Below, piece after piece: positions 41,014-49,713 of a DNA stretch of 64,000 nucleotides. Position numbers and translations under genes: made by a program. A model generated the notes under the pieces. It was not told the origin of the DNA. It ran no database searches and saw only the letters and a program-made list of their open reading frames with translations. The DNA is taken from positions 62,001 to 126,000 of the forward strand of contig NZ_LQOL01000038.1 of NCBI RefSeq assembly GCF_002101555.1, written 5' to 3'. This DNA comes from Mycolicibacterium canariasense. Its GTDB lineage: Bacteria; Actinomycetota; Actinomycetes; Mycobacteriales; Mycobacteriaceae. Every line of letters begins with the position of its first letter. The stretch's first letter is position 1.

Positions 41014-43625
41014 TCATCAATGACGAACCGGCGCAGGACGATCCGCGGCCCGGTCAATGCCTGCGTACCTACCTGCGCGAGCACGGCCACTTCGAGGTCA
41101 AGAAGGGCTGCGACGCGGGCGACTGCGGCGCCTGCTCGGTGCTGGTCGACGGCACCGCGGTGCACTCGTGCGTGTACCCCGCGTTCCGCGCCGTCGGACG
41201 TTCGGTGACCACGGTCGCCGGGCTGGGCACCCCCGACGACCTGCATCCGGTGCAGCGCGCCTTCGCCGACGCGGCGGGCTTCCAGTGCGGCTTCTGCACG
41301 GCCGGAATGATCACCACCGCATCGGTGCTGACCGCCGACCAACGCGCGGCGCTGCCCGAGCACCTCAAGGGAAATCTGTGCCGGTGCACCGGGTACCGCG
41401 CCATCACCGACGCGCTGGCCGGGACCGTCAACACCGGCGACGCCTCCCCCGGCGCGCCCGCCGCGCGCCGCGTGGTGACCGGCACCGAGCCGTACACCAT
41501 GGACCATGCGCCGCACGGGTTGCTCCACCTCGCGGTGCTGCGCAGTCCCGTCGCCCACGCCCGGATCACGTCCATCGACACCTCGGCCGCCGAGCGGGTC
41601 GCCGGTGTGCGGCTGATCCTCACCCACCTCGACAGCCCGCCCGTACCGTTCTCCACCGCGCGGCACGAGGACCGCACCGACGATCCCGACGACACCTACG
41701 TGCTCGACCACACGGTCCGGTTCATCGGTCAGCGGGTGGCGGCCGTGGTCGCCAACAGCGTCGCCGCCGCCGAGAAGGCGTGTCGCGCCATCGCGGTCGA
41801 ATATGCCGAACTGCCCGCGGTGTTCGATCCAGAGCAGGCCCGCCGACCCGGCGCGCCTGCCATCCACGGCGACAAGGACGCCTCGGCCCGTATCGCCGAT
41901 CCGCAGCACAACATCGTGGCTGAAGTGCACGGCGGGGTGGGCGATATCGCCGCCGGTATCGCCGCGGCCGAGGAGGCCGGCGGCGCGGTGGTGCGCGGGC
42001 GGTGGTCCACCCAGCGCATCCAGCACAGCCACCTGGAAACCCACGGCAGCACCGGCTGGATCGACGCGGACGGCCGGGTGGTCATCCGCACCAGTTCGCA
42101 GGTGCCGTTCCTGGTCCGCGACGAGCTGTGTCACATCTTCGGGCTCGACAAGGCCCGGGTGCGGGTGTTCACCGCCCGGGTGGGTGGTGGCTTCGGTGGC
42201 AAGCAGGAGTTGCTCACCGAGGACCTCGTGGCGTTGGCGGTGCTGCGCCTGGGCCGCCCGGTGCGGTACGAGTTCAGCCGCACCGACGAGTTCATCGCCG
42301 CCCCGTGCCGGCATCCCTTCCGGGTGGCCGCGACCGCCGCGGCCGGTGCCGACGGCGTGCTCACCGCGTTGGCCATCGAGGTGCTGGCCGACGCCGGCGC
42401 CTACGGCAATCACAGCCCCGGGGTGATGTTCCACGGCTGCGGCGAATCGATGGCCGTCTACCGGTGCCCGAACAAGCGGGTGGACGCCCAGGCGGTGTAC
42501 ACCAACAACCTTCCGTCCGGCGCCTTCCGCGGCTACGGCCTGGGCCAGGTGATCTTCGCCGTGGAATCCGCGCTCGACGAGTTGGCGGACCGGCTCGGGA
42601 TCGACCCGTTCGACCTGCGCCGGCGCAATGTCGTGGTGCCCGGTGATGCGTTCGTCGATTCGCACGTGGCCGACGACGACCTCACCTTCGGCAGCTACGG
42701 TCTCGATCAGTGTCTCGACCTGACCCAGGCCGCGCTGGCCCGGGGCAACGGTGCCGAGCCGCCCGACGGACCCCAGTGGCGCGTCGGCGAGGGGATGGCG
42801 GTGGCGATGATCGCGACGATCCCGCCGCGCGGCCATTACTCGGACGCCTCGGTCACCCTGGACGCCGACGGGACCTACACCCTCTCGGTCGGTACCGCCG
42901 AGTTCGGCAACGGCACCTCGACCGTGCATCTGCGGCTGGCGGCCGAGGCGCTCGGTGTCCCGATGAGCCGGTTGCGGCTGCGCCAGTCCGACACCGACGT
43001 CACCGCCTACGACACCGGGGCGTTCGGCTCGGCGGGCACCGTCGTCGCCGGGCTGGCGGTGCAGTCCGCCTGCCGCGAACTGCGCCAGGCGTTGGAATCC
43101 GAGGCCGCCTCCGGTTCGGTGACGCGCCCGCTGACCGGCTACGGCCGCCACGAGGGCACGCCCCGATCGGTGGCGTTCAACGTGCACGGGTTCCGGGTGG
43201 CGGTGAACGTCGAGACCGGTCAGGTGCGCATCCTGCAATCGGTGCAGGCCGCCGACGCCGGGGTGGTGATGAACCCCGAGCAGTGCCGCGGCCAGGTGGA
43301 GGGCGGCGTGGCCCAGGCCATCGGCACCGCCCTGTTCGAGGAGATCCGGGTCGACGGACGCGGCGAGGTCACCACCAAAACCCTACGCAACTACCACATT
43401 CCGCAGCTGGCCGATCTGCCCGTCACCGAGGTGTACTTCGCCGACACCTACGACAAGCTCGGGCCGCTGGGCGCCAAGTCGATGAGCGAGTCCCCGTACA
43501 ACCCGGTGGCCCCGGCCCTGGCCAATGCGATCGCGCGGGCGTGCGGGGCGCGGATGTACCGGCTGCCGATGACACCGGCCCGGGTCTGGCGCGCGCTGCA
43601 CGGGGATGTCGGCCCGGCGTCCTAG
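41010..43625 (+). CDS. Xanthine-dehydrogenase-family fused [2Fe-2S] and molybdopterin subunit
   Basis: An 871-residue hydroxylase. Residues 1 to about 150 bind two [2Fe-2S] clusters (KKGCDAGDCGACSVLVDG and CGFCTAGMI with CRCTGY). The rest is the molybdopterin part, with VGGGFGGKQEL, FRGYGLGQ and the catalytic Glu in LGAKSMSESPYNPV. The fusion of iron-sulfur and molybdenum parts with a separate FAD subunit is an actinobacterial arrangement. Substrate may be hypoxanthine/xanthine or another N-heterocycle; the uric acid operon 27 kb away makes a purine plausible. It needs the cytosine-type molybdenum cofactor in related enzymes, cf. the MocA-like gene. Confidence 0.9.
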   Translation: MIINDEPAQDDPRPGQCLRTYLREHGHFEVKKGCDAGDCGACSVLVDGTAVHSCVYPAFRAVGRSVTTVAGLGTPDDLHPVQRAFADAAGFQCGFCTAGMITTASVLTADQRAALPEHLKGNLCRCTGYRAITDALAGTVNTGDASPGAPAARRVVTGTEPYTMDHAPHGLLHLAVLRSPVAHARITSIDTSAAERVAGVRLILTHLDSPPVPFSTARHEDRTDDPDDTYVLDHTVRFIGQRVAAVVANSVAAAEKACRAIAVEYAELPAVFDPEQARRPGAPAIHGDKDASARIADPQHNIVAEVHGGVGDIAAGIAAAEEAGGAVVRGRWSTQRIQHSHLETHGSTGWIDADGRVVIRTSSQVPFLVRDELCHIFGLDKARVRVFTARVGGGFGGKQELLTEDLVALAVLRLGRPVRYEFSRTDEFIAAPCRHPFRVAATAAAGADGVLTALAIEVLADAGAYGNHSPGVMFHGCGESMAVYRCPNKRVDAQAVYTNNLPSGAFRGYGLGQVIFAVESALDELADRLGIDPFDLRRRNVVVPGDAFVDSHVADDDLTFGSYGLDQCLDLTQAALARGNGAEPPDGPQWRVGEGMAVAMIATIPPRGHYSDASVTLDADGTYTLSVGTAEFGNGTSTVHLRLAAEALGVPMSRLRLRQSDTDVTAYDTGAFGSAGTVVAGLAVQSACRELRQALESEAASGSVTRPLTGYGRHEGTPRSVAFNVHGFRVAVNVETGQVRILQSVQAADAGVVMNPEQCRGQVEGGVAQAIGTALFEEIRVDGRGEVTTKTLRNYHIPQLADLPVTEVYFADTYDKLGPLGAKSMSESPYNPVAPALANAIARACGARMYRLPMTPARVWRALHGDVGPAS

Positions 43626-43634
43626 TATGCGGCC

Positions 43635-44168
43635 GTGCGTATGCGACTGCTGCTGGCGATCGGGATTGCCGTCGGTGTGGCGGCCTACATCTACGGGCAG
43701 CAGTGGCAGACCGCCCTGGCGTGCGCGGTCGCCGTACCGGCGGTCCTGCGCATCGGCCCACACTTCGTCGCCGGGCTGCGCACGCCCTCGCCCCGGGAGG
43801 ACACCGTCGGCGCGATGTCGGGCACCGAGTTCGAGGATCACATCGCCCGCATCGCGCGGTCGTGCGGCGTCCCGGTGATCATGACCTCGCTGACCGGGGA
43901 TTGGGGCGTCGACCTGATCGTCGGACGCCGGCCGAATCGGCTTGCCATCCAATGCAAACGCCAAGCCCGGCCGGTGGGCACCGGCGCCGTCCAGGAGGTG
44001 GTGGCCGGCGCCCCCATGCAGGACTGCACCCGCACCATGGTGGTGACCAACCACGAGTTCACCCCGGCCGCACGCAAACTCGCCGAATTGCATGGTTGCA
44101 CCCTGGTCGGCGGCGCCGAGCTGCCCAGGCTGCGGTCCACCATCCGCACGCTACTCGCGCAGAGCTGA
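43635..44168 (+). CDS. Membrane-anchored Mrr-like restriction endonuclease-fold protein
   Basis: A 177-residue protein with two N-terminal hydrophobic helices, then a PD-(D/E)XK nuclease domain of the Mrr_cat type: MSGTEFEDHIARIARSCGV with Glu, GDWGVDLIVGRR with Asp, and LAIQCKRQARPVG with the QxK. All catalytic positions are present. TAGTAT (43623-43628) lies 6 nt before GTG 43635, so a leaderless transcript is likely. Alone, without a methyltransferase. Could cut foreign or modified DNA at the membrane; not known. Confidence 0.8.
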   Translation: MRMRLLLAIGIAVGVAAYIYGQQWQTALACAVAVPAVLRIGPHFVAGLRTPSPREDTVGAMSGTEFEDHIARIARSCGVPVIMTSLTGDWGVDLIVGRRPNRLAIQCKRQARPVGTGAVQEVVAGAPMQDCTRTMVVTNHEFTPAARKLAELHGCTLVGGAELPRLRSTIRTLLAQS

Positions 44169-45299
44169 CCGCACCGGCTGCGGCCCGACATAGCGAGCCC
44201 GCGGCCGGATGATCTTGCGGGACAGGGCCTGTTCCAGGATGTGCGCCGACCAGCCCACCACCCGGCTCACCGCGAACGTGGGTGTGAACATCGCGCGCGG
44301 CACCCCGCACTGTTCCATCACCACGCCGGCATAGAACTCGACATTGGCGCGCAGCTCCCGGCCGTGCCGTCGCTGCGCGAGCACCTCGGTGACGTCGCGC
44401 TCCACCCGCACGGCGCGATCGGCGAGCTCACCGCCCAGGCCGGTGGCGATCGACTTCAACAGTTCGGCGCGCGGATCCGCGGTGCGGTACACCGCATGCC
44501 CGAACCCCATGATGCGCTCGCCGCGATCGAGCGCGGCGTGCGTCCAGGCCGTGGCGTTGACCGGGTCTCCGATCGCGTCCAGGGCATCCAGCGCGCGGTC
44601 CGGCGCACCGCCGTGCAACGGGCCCGAGAAGGCACCCAGCGCGGCGCAGATCGCGGACCCGACATCGGCGCCGGTCGAGGCCACCACCCGCGCGGTGAAC
44701 GTCGATGCGTTGAAGCCGTGGTCGACGGTGGCGATCAGGTACTGCTCGATGGCGCGGGCGTGTTCGGCGGCCGGCCGCCGCCCGGTCAGCAGGTAGAGCC
44801 AGTGCGCCGCGGCGGGCAGGGTGGGGTCCGGTGGCACCGGCTCCAGGCCCTGCCCGATCCGGTACAGGGCCGCCAACACCGTCGGGGTGATCGCCGCCAG
44901 CAACAGCGCGTCGCGGCGGCGGGCGTCCTCGTCGAGATCCCACACCGGTTGCAGACCGAGTGCCGTGGCCACCGCCGAGAGCACCGTGCGCAGCGCGGCC
45001 AATGGGTGTTCGGGGGCGCCGCCGAGTGCGACCATCCGCAGGATCGGAGCGACATCGGCCGGGATGGCGCGCAGCGTTGCGGTGTGCGCGGCGAACTCGG
45101 CCGCCTCGGCGCCCGAGGGCAGCCGGCCGTGCACGAACAGGAACCACACCTCCGCGAAGGTGCGGGTGGCGGCTAGCTCGACGGCCGAGTACGGCCCGTA
45201 GTGATAGAAACCTTCATCACCCCGGACATCGCCGATCGCGGTGTCCGCGGCCACGATGTTGGCCAGCCCGGGTGCGGCCTCGATGAGGGTGTCGGCCAT
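44151..45299 (-). CDS. Citrate synthase family protein (CitA-like)
   Basis: A 382-residue citrate or 2-methylcitrate synthase. Active-site elements: DHGFNASTFTARVVAS, GPLHGGAPDRALDAL with His, GFGHAVYRTADPRAELL with His, and the Asp position is Glu in NVEFYAGVV, as in CitA of M. tuberculosis. It condenses acetyl- or propionyl-CoA with oxaloacetate. It is divergent from an HTH-citrate synthase fusion, with three related palindromes between them. The last 18 bp overlap the convergent Mrr gene. Confidence 0.85.
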   Translation of the reverse strand: MADTLIEAAPGLANIVAADTAIGDVRGDEGFYHYGPYSAVELAATRTFAEVWFLFVHGRLPSGAEAAEFAAHTATLRAIPADVAPILRMVALGGAPEHPLAALRTVLSAVATALGLQPVWDLDEDARRRDALLLAAITPTVLAALYRIGQGLEPVPPDPTLPAAAHWLYLLTGRRPAAEHARAIEQYLIATVDHGFNASTFTARVVASTGADVGSAICAALGAFSGPLHGGAPDRALDALDAIGDPVNATAWTHAALDRGERIMGFGHAVYRTADPRAELLKSIATGLGGELADRAVRVERDVTEVLAQRRHGRELRANVEFYAGVVMEQCGVPRAMFTPTFAVSRVVGWSAHILEQALSRKIIRPRARYVGPQPVRSALRE

Positions 45300-45340
45300 C
45301 GTCGGTCCTCCTTCTACTCAAGCGGTACAACCACATTCGG

Positions 45341-45383
45341 ATCAATATTGACTACAGTCAATGTTGACTCGATCAATATGAGG
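45341..45383. promoter_or_regulatory. Triple operator-like repeat between the two citrate synthase genes
   Basis: Three related 12-mers: ATCAATATTGAC (45341), GTCAATGTTGAC (45357) and ATCAATATGAGG (45372), spaced 16 and 15 bp. The first two are palindromic around TCAAT/ATTGA. AT-rich, in the 93-bp divergent gap. Probable binding sites of the HTH-citrate synthase protein. Confidence 0.65.
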
Positions 45384-45392
45384 GATGCTGCC

Positions 45393-46610
45393 ATGGCACC
45401 ACAACGGCGACATACGCGGCGCTGGCCTGCCGCGATCGACCACGACGGGCACGATTACCTGAGCACCGCACAGGTGGCCAAGGTGCTCGGGATCAAGCGC
45501 GAGTCGGTGTATGCCTACGTCAGCCGCGGACGCTTGCACAGCGTGCGCATCGCCGGGGTACGGGGCAGCGTGTTCGCCGTCGCCGAGGTCGAAGCGCTGG
45601 CCGGTGCCGGCGTGCGGGCCCGCCCGCCGGCCGGGGTGGTGGAGCGGATACGCACCCAGCTCACCTCGCTGTCCGGCGATGAGCTGTGCTATCGCGGCGT
45701 CCCGGCCCGCGAGTTGGTGGACCGGGATTTCCTCGACGTAGCGCGGTTGTTGTGGGGCCACGAGGTACCGGCGCAGCAGTCGCCGCTGGACGAGGGCGCG
45801 ACCGCCCACCTGCGGGCGGCCCTACCGCATACCGCGGGGTTGCTGGACGTGGTCCGCATCGCGGTGGACCTGGCCGGCGCGTCGGACCCGCTGCGTCATC
45901 AGCGCACCGGTTCGGTGGTGGCCACCAAAGGGATGCAGATCCTGGAAGCGGTGTCGTCGGCACTGCCCACCGTGCGCGGCGACATCACGACGGGGTCGTA
46001 TGCAAAACGCTTGTGGCCCAAGCTCTCGCCGCTGTCCCCCACCCGCGACAGGGTGGGCGTGCTCAACGCCGCCCTGGTGTTGCTGGCCGACCACGACCTG
46101 GCGGCCAGCACCGTCGCCGCCCGTGTCGCCGCCAGCGCACGGGCGGGCGTGTATTCGGTGGTCGCCGCGGGGCTGGCTGCCCTCGACGGTCCCATGCACG
46201 GCGGTGCGGCCACCGCCGCATACCGTTATCTTCATGCGGCCCTTGCCGATCCGGTCGCCGCGGTGGCGTCGAGCCTGCGCTCCGGGGAGCGCATTCCGGG
46301 CACCGGACATCGCATCTACCGCGAACATGATCCGCGCGCACTGGATCTGCTGGATCTGCTGGCGCGCGCGGGTGGCGGCACCCGCGTTCGCACCGCCGTC
46401 GAAACCATCGCTTCGGCAGGCGATTTCGTCAACTCCGATCTGGCGCTGGCGGCCATGGCGCTCCAGTTCCGGATGCCCGCCGACGCGCCGGAGGCCGTTT
46501 TCGGCATCGCCAGGATCGTCGGCTGGGTGGCGCATGCGCTGGAAGAGTACGACGAACCGATGCTGCGGTTCCGCCCCGAGGGGGTGTACGTGGGTAAGCG
46601 CTCGAACTAG
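45393..46610 (+). CDS. Helix-turn-helix / citrate synthase fusion (putative regulator)
   Basis: A 405-residue protein. Residues about 20-65 form an excisionase/MerR-like HTH: DYLSTAQVAKVLGIKRESVY, AYVSRGRLHSVRIAG and RGSVFAVAEVEAL. The remainder is a complete citrate synthase fold with DHDLAASTVAARVAAS, GPMHGGAATAAY, GTGHRIYREHDPRAL and VNSDLALAAMAL, so His/His/Asp are retained. It may sense citrate-synthase ligands and control the divergent gene. ATG 45393 has GAGGG 8 nt upstream; ATG 45378 lies in the operator repeat and is less likely. Confidence 0.83.
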   Translation: MAPQRRHTRRWPAAIDHDGHDYLSTAQVAKVLGIKRESVYAYVSRGRLHSVRIAGVRGSVFAVAEVEALAGAGVRARPPAGVVERIRTQLTSLSGDELCYRGVPARELVDRDFLDVARLLWGHEVPAQQSPLDEGATAHLRAALPHTAGLLDVVRIAVDLAGASDPLRHQRTGSVVATKGMQILEAVSSALPTVRGDITTGSYAKRLWPKLSPLSPTRDRVGVLNAALVLLADHDLAASTVAARVAASARAGVYSVVAAGLAALDGPMHGGAATAAYRYLHAALADPVAAVASSLRSGERIPGTGHRIYREHDPRALDLLDLLARAGGGTRVRTAVETIASAGDFVNSDLALAAMALQFRMPADAPEAVFGIARIVGWVAHALEEYDEPMLRFRPEGVYVGKRSN

Positions 46611-46627
46611 ACCGAATCTAGATCGAA

Positions 46628-47962
46628 CTAGGTCGCACGCAGCGCGTCCCGCAGGGCGGCTCGTACCGCGTCGATGGCCGCGTCCAGTTCGGCCGGCGTC
46701 ACCGTCAGAGCCGGCCGGAACCGCACCGAATCCACCCCGCTGGGCAGCATGATGACACCCCGGTCCCACAAGGTGCGCACCAGTTCGTCACGGCGCGCGG
46801 CCGTGGGCATGCTGAACGCACACATCAGGCCCCGGCCCCGCGGATCGAGCACCAGGTCCGGGAATTCGCCTGCCAATGACCGCAATCGGTCCAACAGGTA
46901 CTCACCGAGCACGCGGGCGTTGTCGATCAGGCCGTCGGCCTCGATCACTTCGAGGATGCGCCGGGACCGCACCATGTCGGTGAGGTTGCCACCCCAGGTG
47001 GAGTTGATCCGCGAGCTGACGGCGAACACGTTGTCCGGCACCTCGGCGACACGACCGCCTGCCATCACCCCGCACACCTGGGTCTTCTTGCCGAACGCCA
47101 CCACGTCGGGGCGTACCCCCAACTGCTGGTAAGCCCACGCGGTACCGGTCATCCCGCACCCGGTCTGCACCTCGTCGAAAATCAGCAACGCATCGAACTC
47201 GTCGCACAGGTCCCGCATCGCTGCGAAGAACTCGGGGCGCATATGCCGGTCCCCGCCCTCGCCCTGGATCGGCTCGGCGATGAAACAGGCGATGTCGTCG
47301 GGGTAGCGCTCGAACGCCGCACGCGCCTGCCGCAGCGATTCCGCTTCCAGCGCAGCGGGATCCGTGCCCGGACGCACGTACGGTGCGTCGATCCGCGGCC
47401 AGTCGAACTTCGGGAACCGGGCCACCTTGGTGGGATCGGTGTTGGTCAGCGACATGGTGTATCCGCTGCGACCGTGGAAGGCGCCGCGCAGATGCAGTAC
47501 GCGGGTGCCCGGGGCGGTACGCCCCAGCACCTCGTTGTGCCGGCTCTTCCAGTCGAACGCCACCTTCAGCGCATTCTCCACCGCCAACGCTCCCCCGTCG
47601 ATGAAGAACAGGTGCGGCAACGCGGGGTCGCCGAGCACCCGGGCGAAGGTGTCGACGAACCGGGCCATGGGCACGCTGTAGATGTCGGAGTTGCTCGGCT
47701 TGTTCACCGCGACGGCGCCCAGTTCGGCGCGGGCCTCGGGACTGGTCAGCGCGGGATGGTTCATGCCGAGCGCCGACGACGCGAAAAACGTGAACATGTC
47801 CAGGTACCGCGCACCGCTGCGGGCGTCGACGAGGTAGGAACCACGCGACCGCTCGGTGTCGAGGACGAAGTCGAACCCGTCGGCCAAGATGCTGCGGCTC
47901 AGGACGGCGGGCACCTCGGCGGCAGATACGGTCACGTCACGGTCGGGCAGGACAGCAGTCAT
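46628..47962 (-). CDS. lat: L-lysine 6-transaminase
   Basis: PLP enzyme that moves the epsilon-amino group of lysine to 2-oxoglutarate, giving 2-aminoadipate semialdehyde. The 444-residue protein matches M. tuberculosis Lat (Rv3290c): FDFVLDTERSRGSYLVDARS, FHGRSGYTMSLTNTDP, IFDEVQTGCGMTGTAWAYQQ and the PLP lysine in FGKKTQVCGVMAG. It follows lrpA by 53 nt, in an AT-rich gap. Lat is a known stationary-phase and starvation-induced gene in mycobacteria, and the HglS-Pcd operon across the lrpA promoter completes the route. Confidence 0.95.
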   Translation of the reverse strand: MTAVLPDRDVTVSAAEVPAVLSRSILADGFDFVLDTERSRGSYLVDARSGARYLDMFTFFASSALGMNHPALTSPEARAELGAVAVNKPSNSDIYSVPMARFVDTFARVLGDPALPHLFFIDGGALAVENALKVAFDWKSRHNEVLGRTAPGTRVLHLRGAFHGRSGYTMSLTNTDPTKVARFPKFDWPRIDAPYVRPGTDPAALEAESLRQARAAFERYPDDIACFIAEPIQGEGGDRHMRPEFFAAMRDLCDEFDALLIFDEVQTGCGMTGTAWAYQQLGVRPDVVAFGKKTQVCGVMAGGRVAEVPDNVFAVSSRINSTWGGNLTDMVRSRRILEVIEADGLIDNARVLGEYLLDRLRSLAGEFPDLVLDPRGRGLMCAFSMPTAARRDELVRTLWDRGVIMLPSGVDSVRFRPALTVTPAELDAAIDAVRAALRDALRAT

Positions 47963-48015
47963 ACCCGCGATACTAACGCAATATTTACGGTTTGACGTAT
48001 CGACAACAGGAATAT

Positions 48016-48474
48016 CTACGGTAGGTATTCGCGACCTTCGTAAAAAGTCTGTAAGATGACCGTGCTGCGTGTGCGTACGTTGGCGGCCGTCCGGATCTGT
48101 TGCAGCAGGTCTTCCAGACCCCGCGGCGACCCCACCCGCACGAGCAGGATGTAGCTCTCCTCGCCCGCGACCGAGTGGCAGGACACCACCTCGGGTATGT
48201 GTTCCAGGCGGGCGGGCGCATCATCGGGTTGAGACGGATCAAGAGGGGTGATGGCCACGAACGCCGACAGCATGTTGCCGACCGCTTCGGGGTCGATGCG
48301 CGCCGCGTACCCGGTGACCACGCCACGCGATTCCAGCCGCCGCACGCGGGCCTGCACGGCGGACACCGACAAGCCCGCCGTCGTGGCCAGATGCGCCAGG
48401 GTGGCCCGGCCGTCGACGAGGAGTTCGCGCACCAGCGCCCGGTCGATATCGTCGAGATGGTCGGCATCGGACAT
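48016..48474 (-). CDS. lrpA: Lrp/AsnC-family regulator LrpA
   Basis: A 152-residue feast/famine regulator: LDDIDRALVRELLVDGRATL, HTH LATTAGLSVSAVQARVRRLE, and a RAM ligand domain (VVSCHSVAGEESYILLVRVG). Close to M. tuberculosis LrpA (Rv3291c), which binds lysine and other amino acids and controls lat. It is divergent from hglS-pcd and just upstream of lat, so it can control both halves of lysine degradation. Confidence 0.93.
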   Translation of the reverse strand: MSDADHLDDIDRALVRELLVDGRATLAHLATTAGLSVSAVQARVRRLESRGVVTGYAARIDPEAVGNMLSAFVAITPLDPSQPDDAPARLEHIPEVVSCHSVAGEESYILLVRVGSPRGLEDLLQQIRTAANVRTRSTVILQTFYEGREYLP

Positions 48475-48504
48475 GGCCGGACCCTATCGCAGGGGCGCAC
48501 GCCG

Positions 48505-49713
48505 ATGATCCGTCCTGCACAGCTGCGCGCCGCCTTTGCCGCGGCGCTGTCGGCCATGTACGGCACCGAGGTGCCCGCCTACACCACACTGGTGCAGGTC
48601 AGCACCGAGGTCAACCGGGACTGCGCCGGTGCTGCGGACAGCAACCGGCTCGGTTCGCTGCAACGCGTCACCGCCGAGCGGCACGGCGCCATCCGCGTCG
48701 GCAATGCCGCCGAGATGGCCGATGTCGCGGACCTTTTCGCCGCCTTCGGTATGTACCCGGTCGGCTTCTACGATCTGCGCGACGCCGCCTCGCCGGTGCC
48801 GGTGATCTCCACCGCGTTCCGCCCGATCGAGGCACAAGAGCTGGAGCTCAACCCGTTCCGGGTGTTCACCTCGATGCTGGCCACCGCGGATGCCCGGTTC
48901 TTCGACGCCGATCTGCGGGCCAGGGTGGACCGGTTCGTGGCGCAGCGCCGGCTGTTCGACCCGGCCTTGATCGCCGACGCGCGCCGCATCGCCGACGCCG
49001 GTGGGGCCCGCGCGGACGAGGCGGACGATTTCGTGGCCCGCGCCACCGCCGCCTTCGCGCTGTCCCGCTCGCCCATCGACAAAGTGTGGTACGACGAGCT
49101 GAGCGCGGTGTCGGCGGTGGCCGCCGATATCGCCGGTGTCGACACCACCCATATCAATCACCTGACACCGCGGGTCCTGGACATCGATGAGCTCTACCGG
49201 CGGATGACGGCGCGCGGGATCACGATGATCGACGCCATCCAGGGGCCGCCCCGCACCGACGGCCCCGCGGTGTTGCTGCGGCAGACGTCTTTTCGCGCAC
49301 TGGCCGAGCCGCGCCGGTTCCGCGGTGCCGACGGTGCCGAATTCGACGGCGCGCTGCGGGTGCGCTTCGGCGAGGTCGAGGCGCGCGGAGTGGCGCTCAC
49401 CCCGCTCGGGCGGCAGCGATACGACGCGGCCATGGCCGACCCGGCGCGCTGGAGCGACTACTTCCCCGGCACCGACGCCGAGATGGCCGCCGCCGGTCTC
49501 GCCTACTACGTCGGCGGAGACCCGGCCAAACCCGTTGTCTACGAGGACTTCCTGCCCGCATCGGCGGCGGGCATCTTCCGGTCCAACCTGGATCGCGACG
49601 CCAGTGTCGTCGAAACATCCGACACGTCCCACTACAGCCTCGACTGGCTGGCCGGCGCGATCGGCCACCACATCCACGATCCTTACGATCTCTACCAGAA
49701 GGCGGCATCATGA
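48505..49713 (+). CDS. hglS: 2-oxoadipate dioxygenase/decarboxylase (HglS, DUF1338)
   Basis: Fe(II) enzyme with a vicinal-oxygen-chelate-like fold that turns 2-oxoadipate into D-2-hydroxyglutarate in lysine catabolism. The 402-residue protein carries the three likely metal ligands in ERHGAIRVGN (His), THINHLTPRVLD (His) and VVYEDFLPASAAG (Glu). Equivalent to Rv3292. ATG 48505. It overlaps pcd by 4 nt. The role follows from Pseudomonas HglS and from the lat-pcd context. Confidence 0.88.
   Translation: MIRPAQLRAAFAAALSAMYGTEVPAYTTLVQVSTEVNRDCAGAADSNRLGSLQRVTAERHGAIRVGNAAEMADVADLFAAFGMYPVGFYDLRDAASPVPVISTAFRPIEAQELELNPFRVFTSMLATADARFFDADLRARVDRFVAQRRLFDPALIADARRIADAGGARADEADDFVARATAAFALSRSPIDKVWYDELSAVSAVAADIAGVDTTHINHLTPRVLDIDELYRRMTARGITMIDAIQGPPRTDGPAVLLRQTSFRALAEPRRFRGADGAEFDGALRVRFGEVEARGVALTPLGRQRYDAAMADPARWSDYFPGTDAEMAAAGLAYYVGGDPAKPVVYEDFLPASAAGIFRSNLDRDASVVETSDTSHYSLDWLAGAIGHHIHDPYDLYQKAAS

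Noticed and set aside
43635-44168. A full restriction-modification or multi-gene defence system
   Set aside because: Only a single Mrr-like gene; no methyltransferase, specificity subunit or other defence gene beside it.
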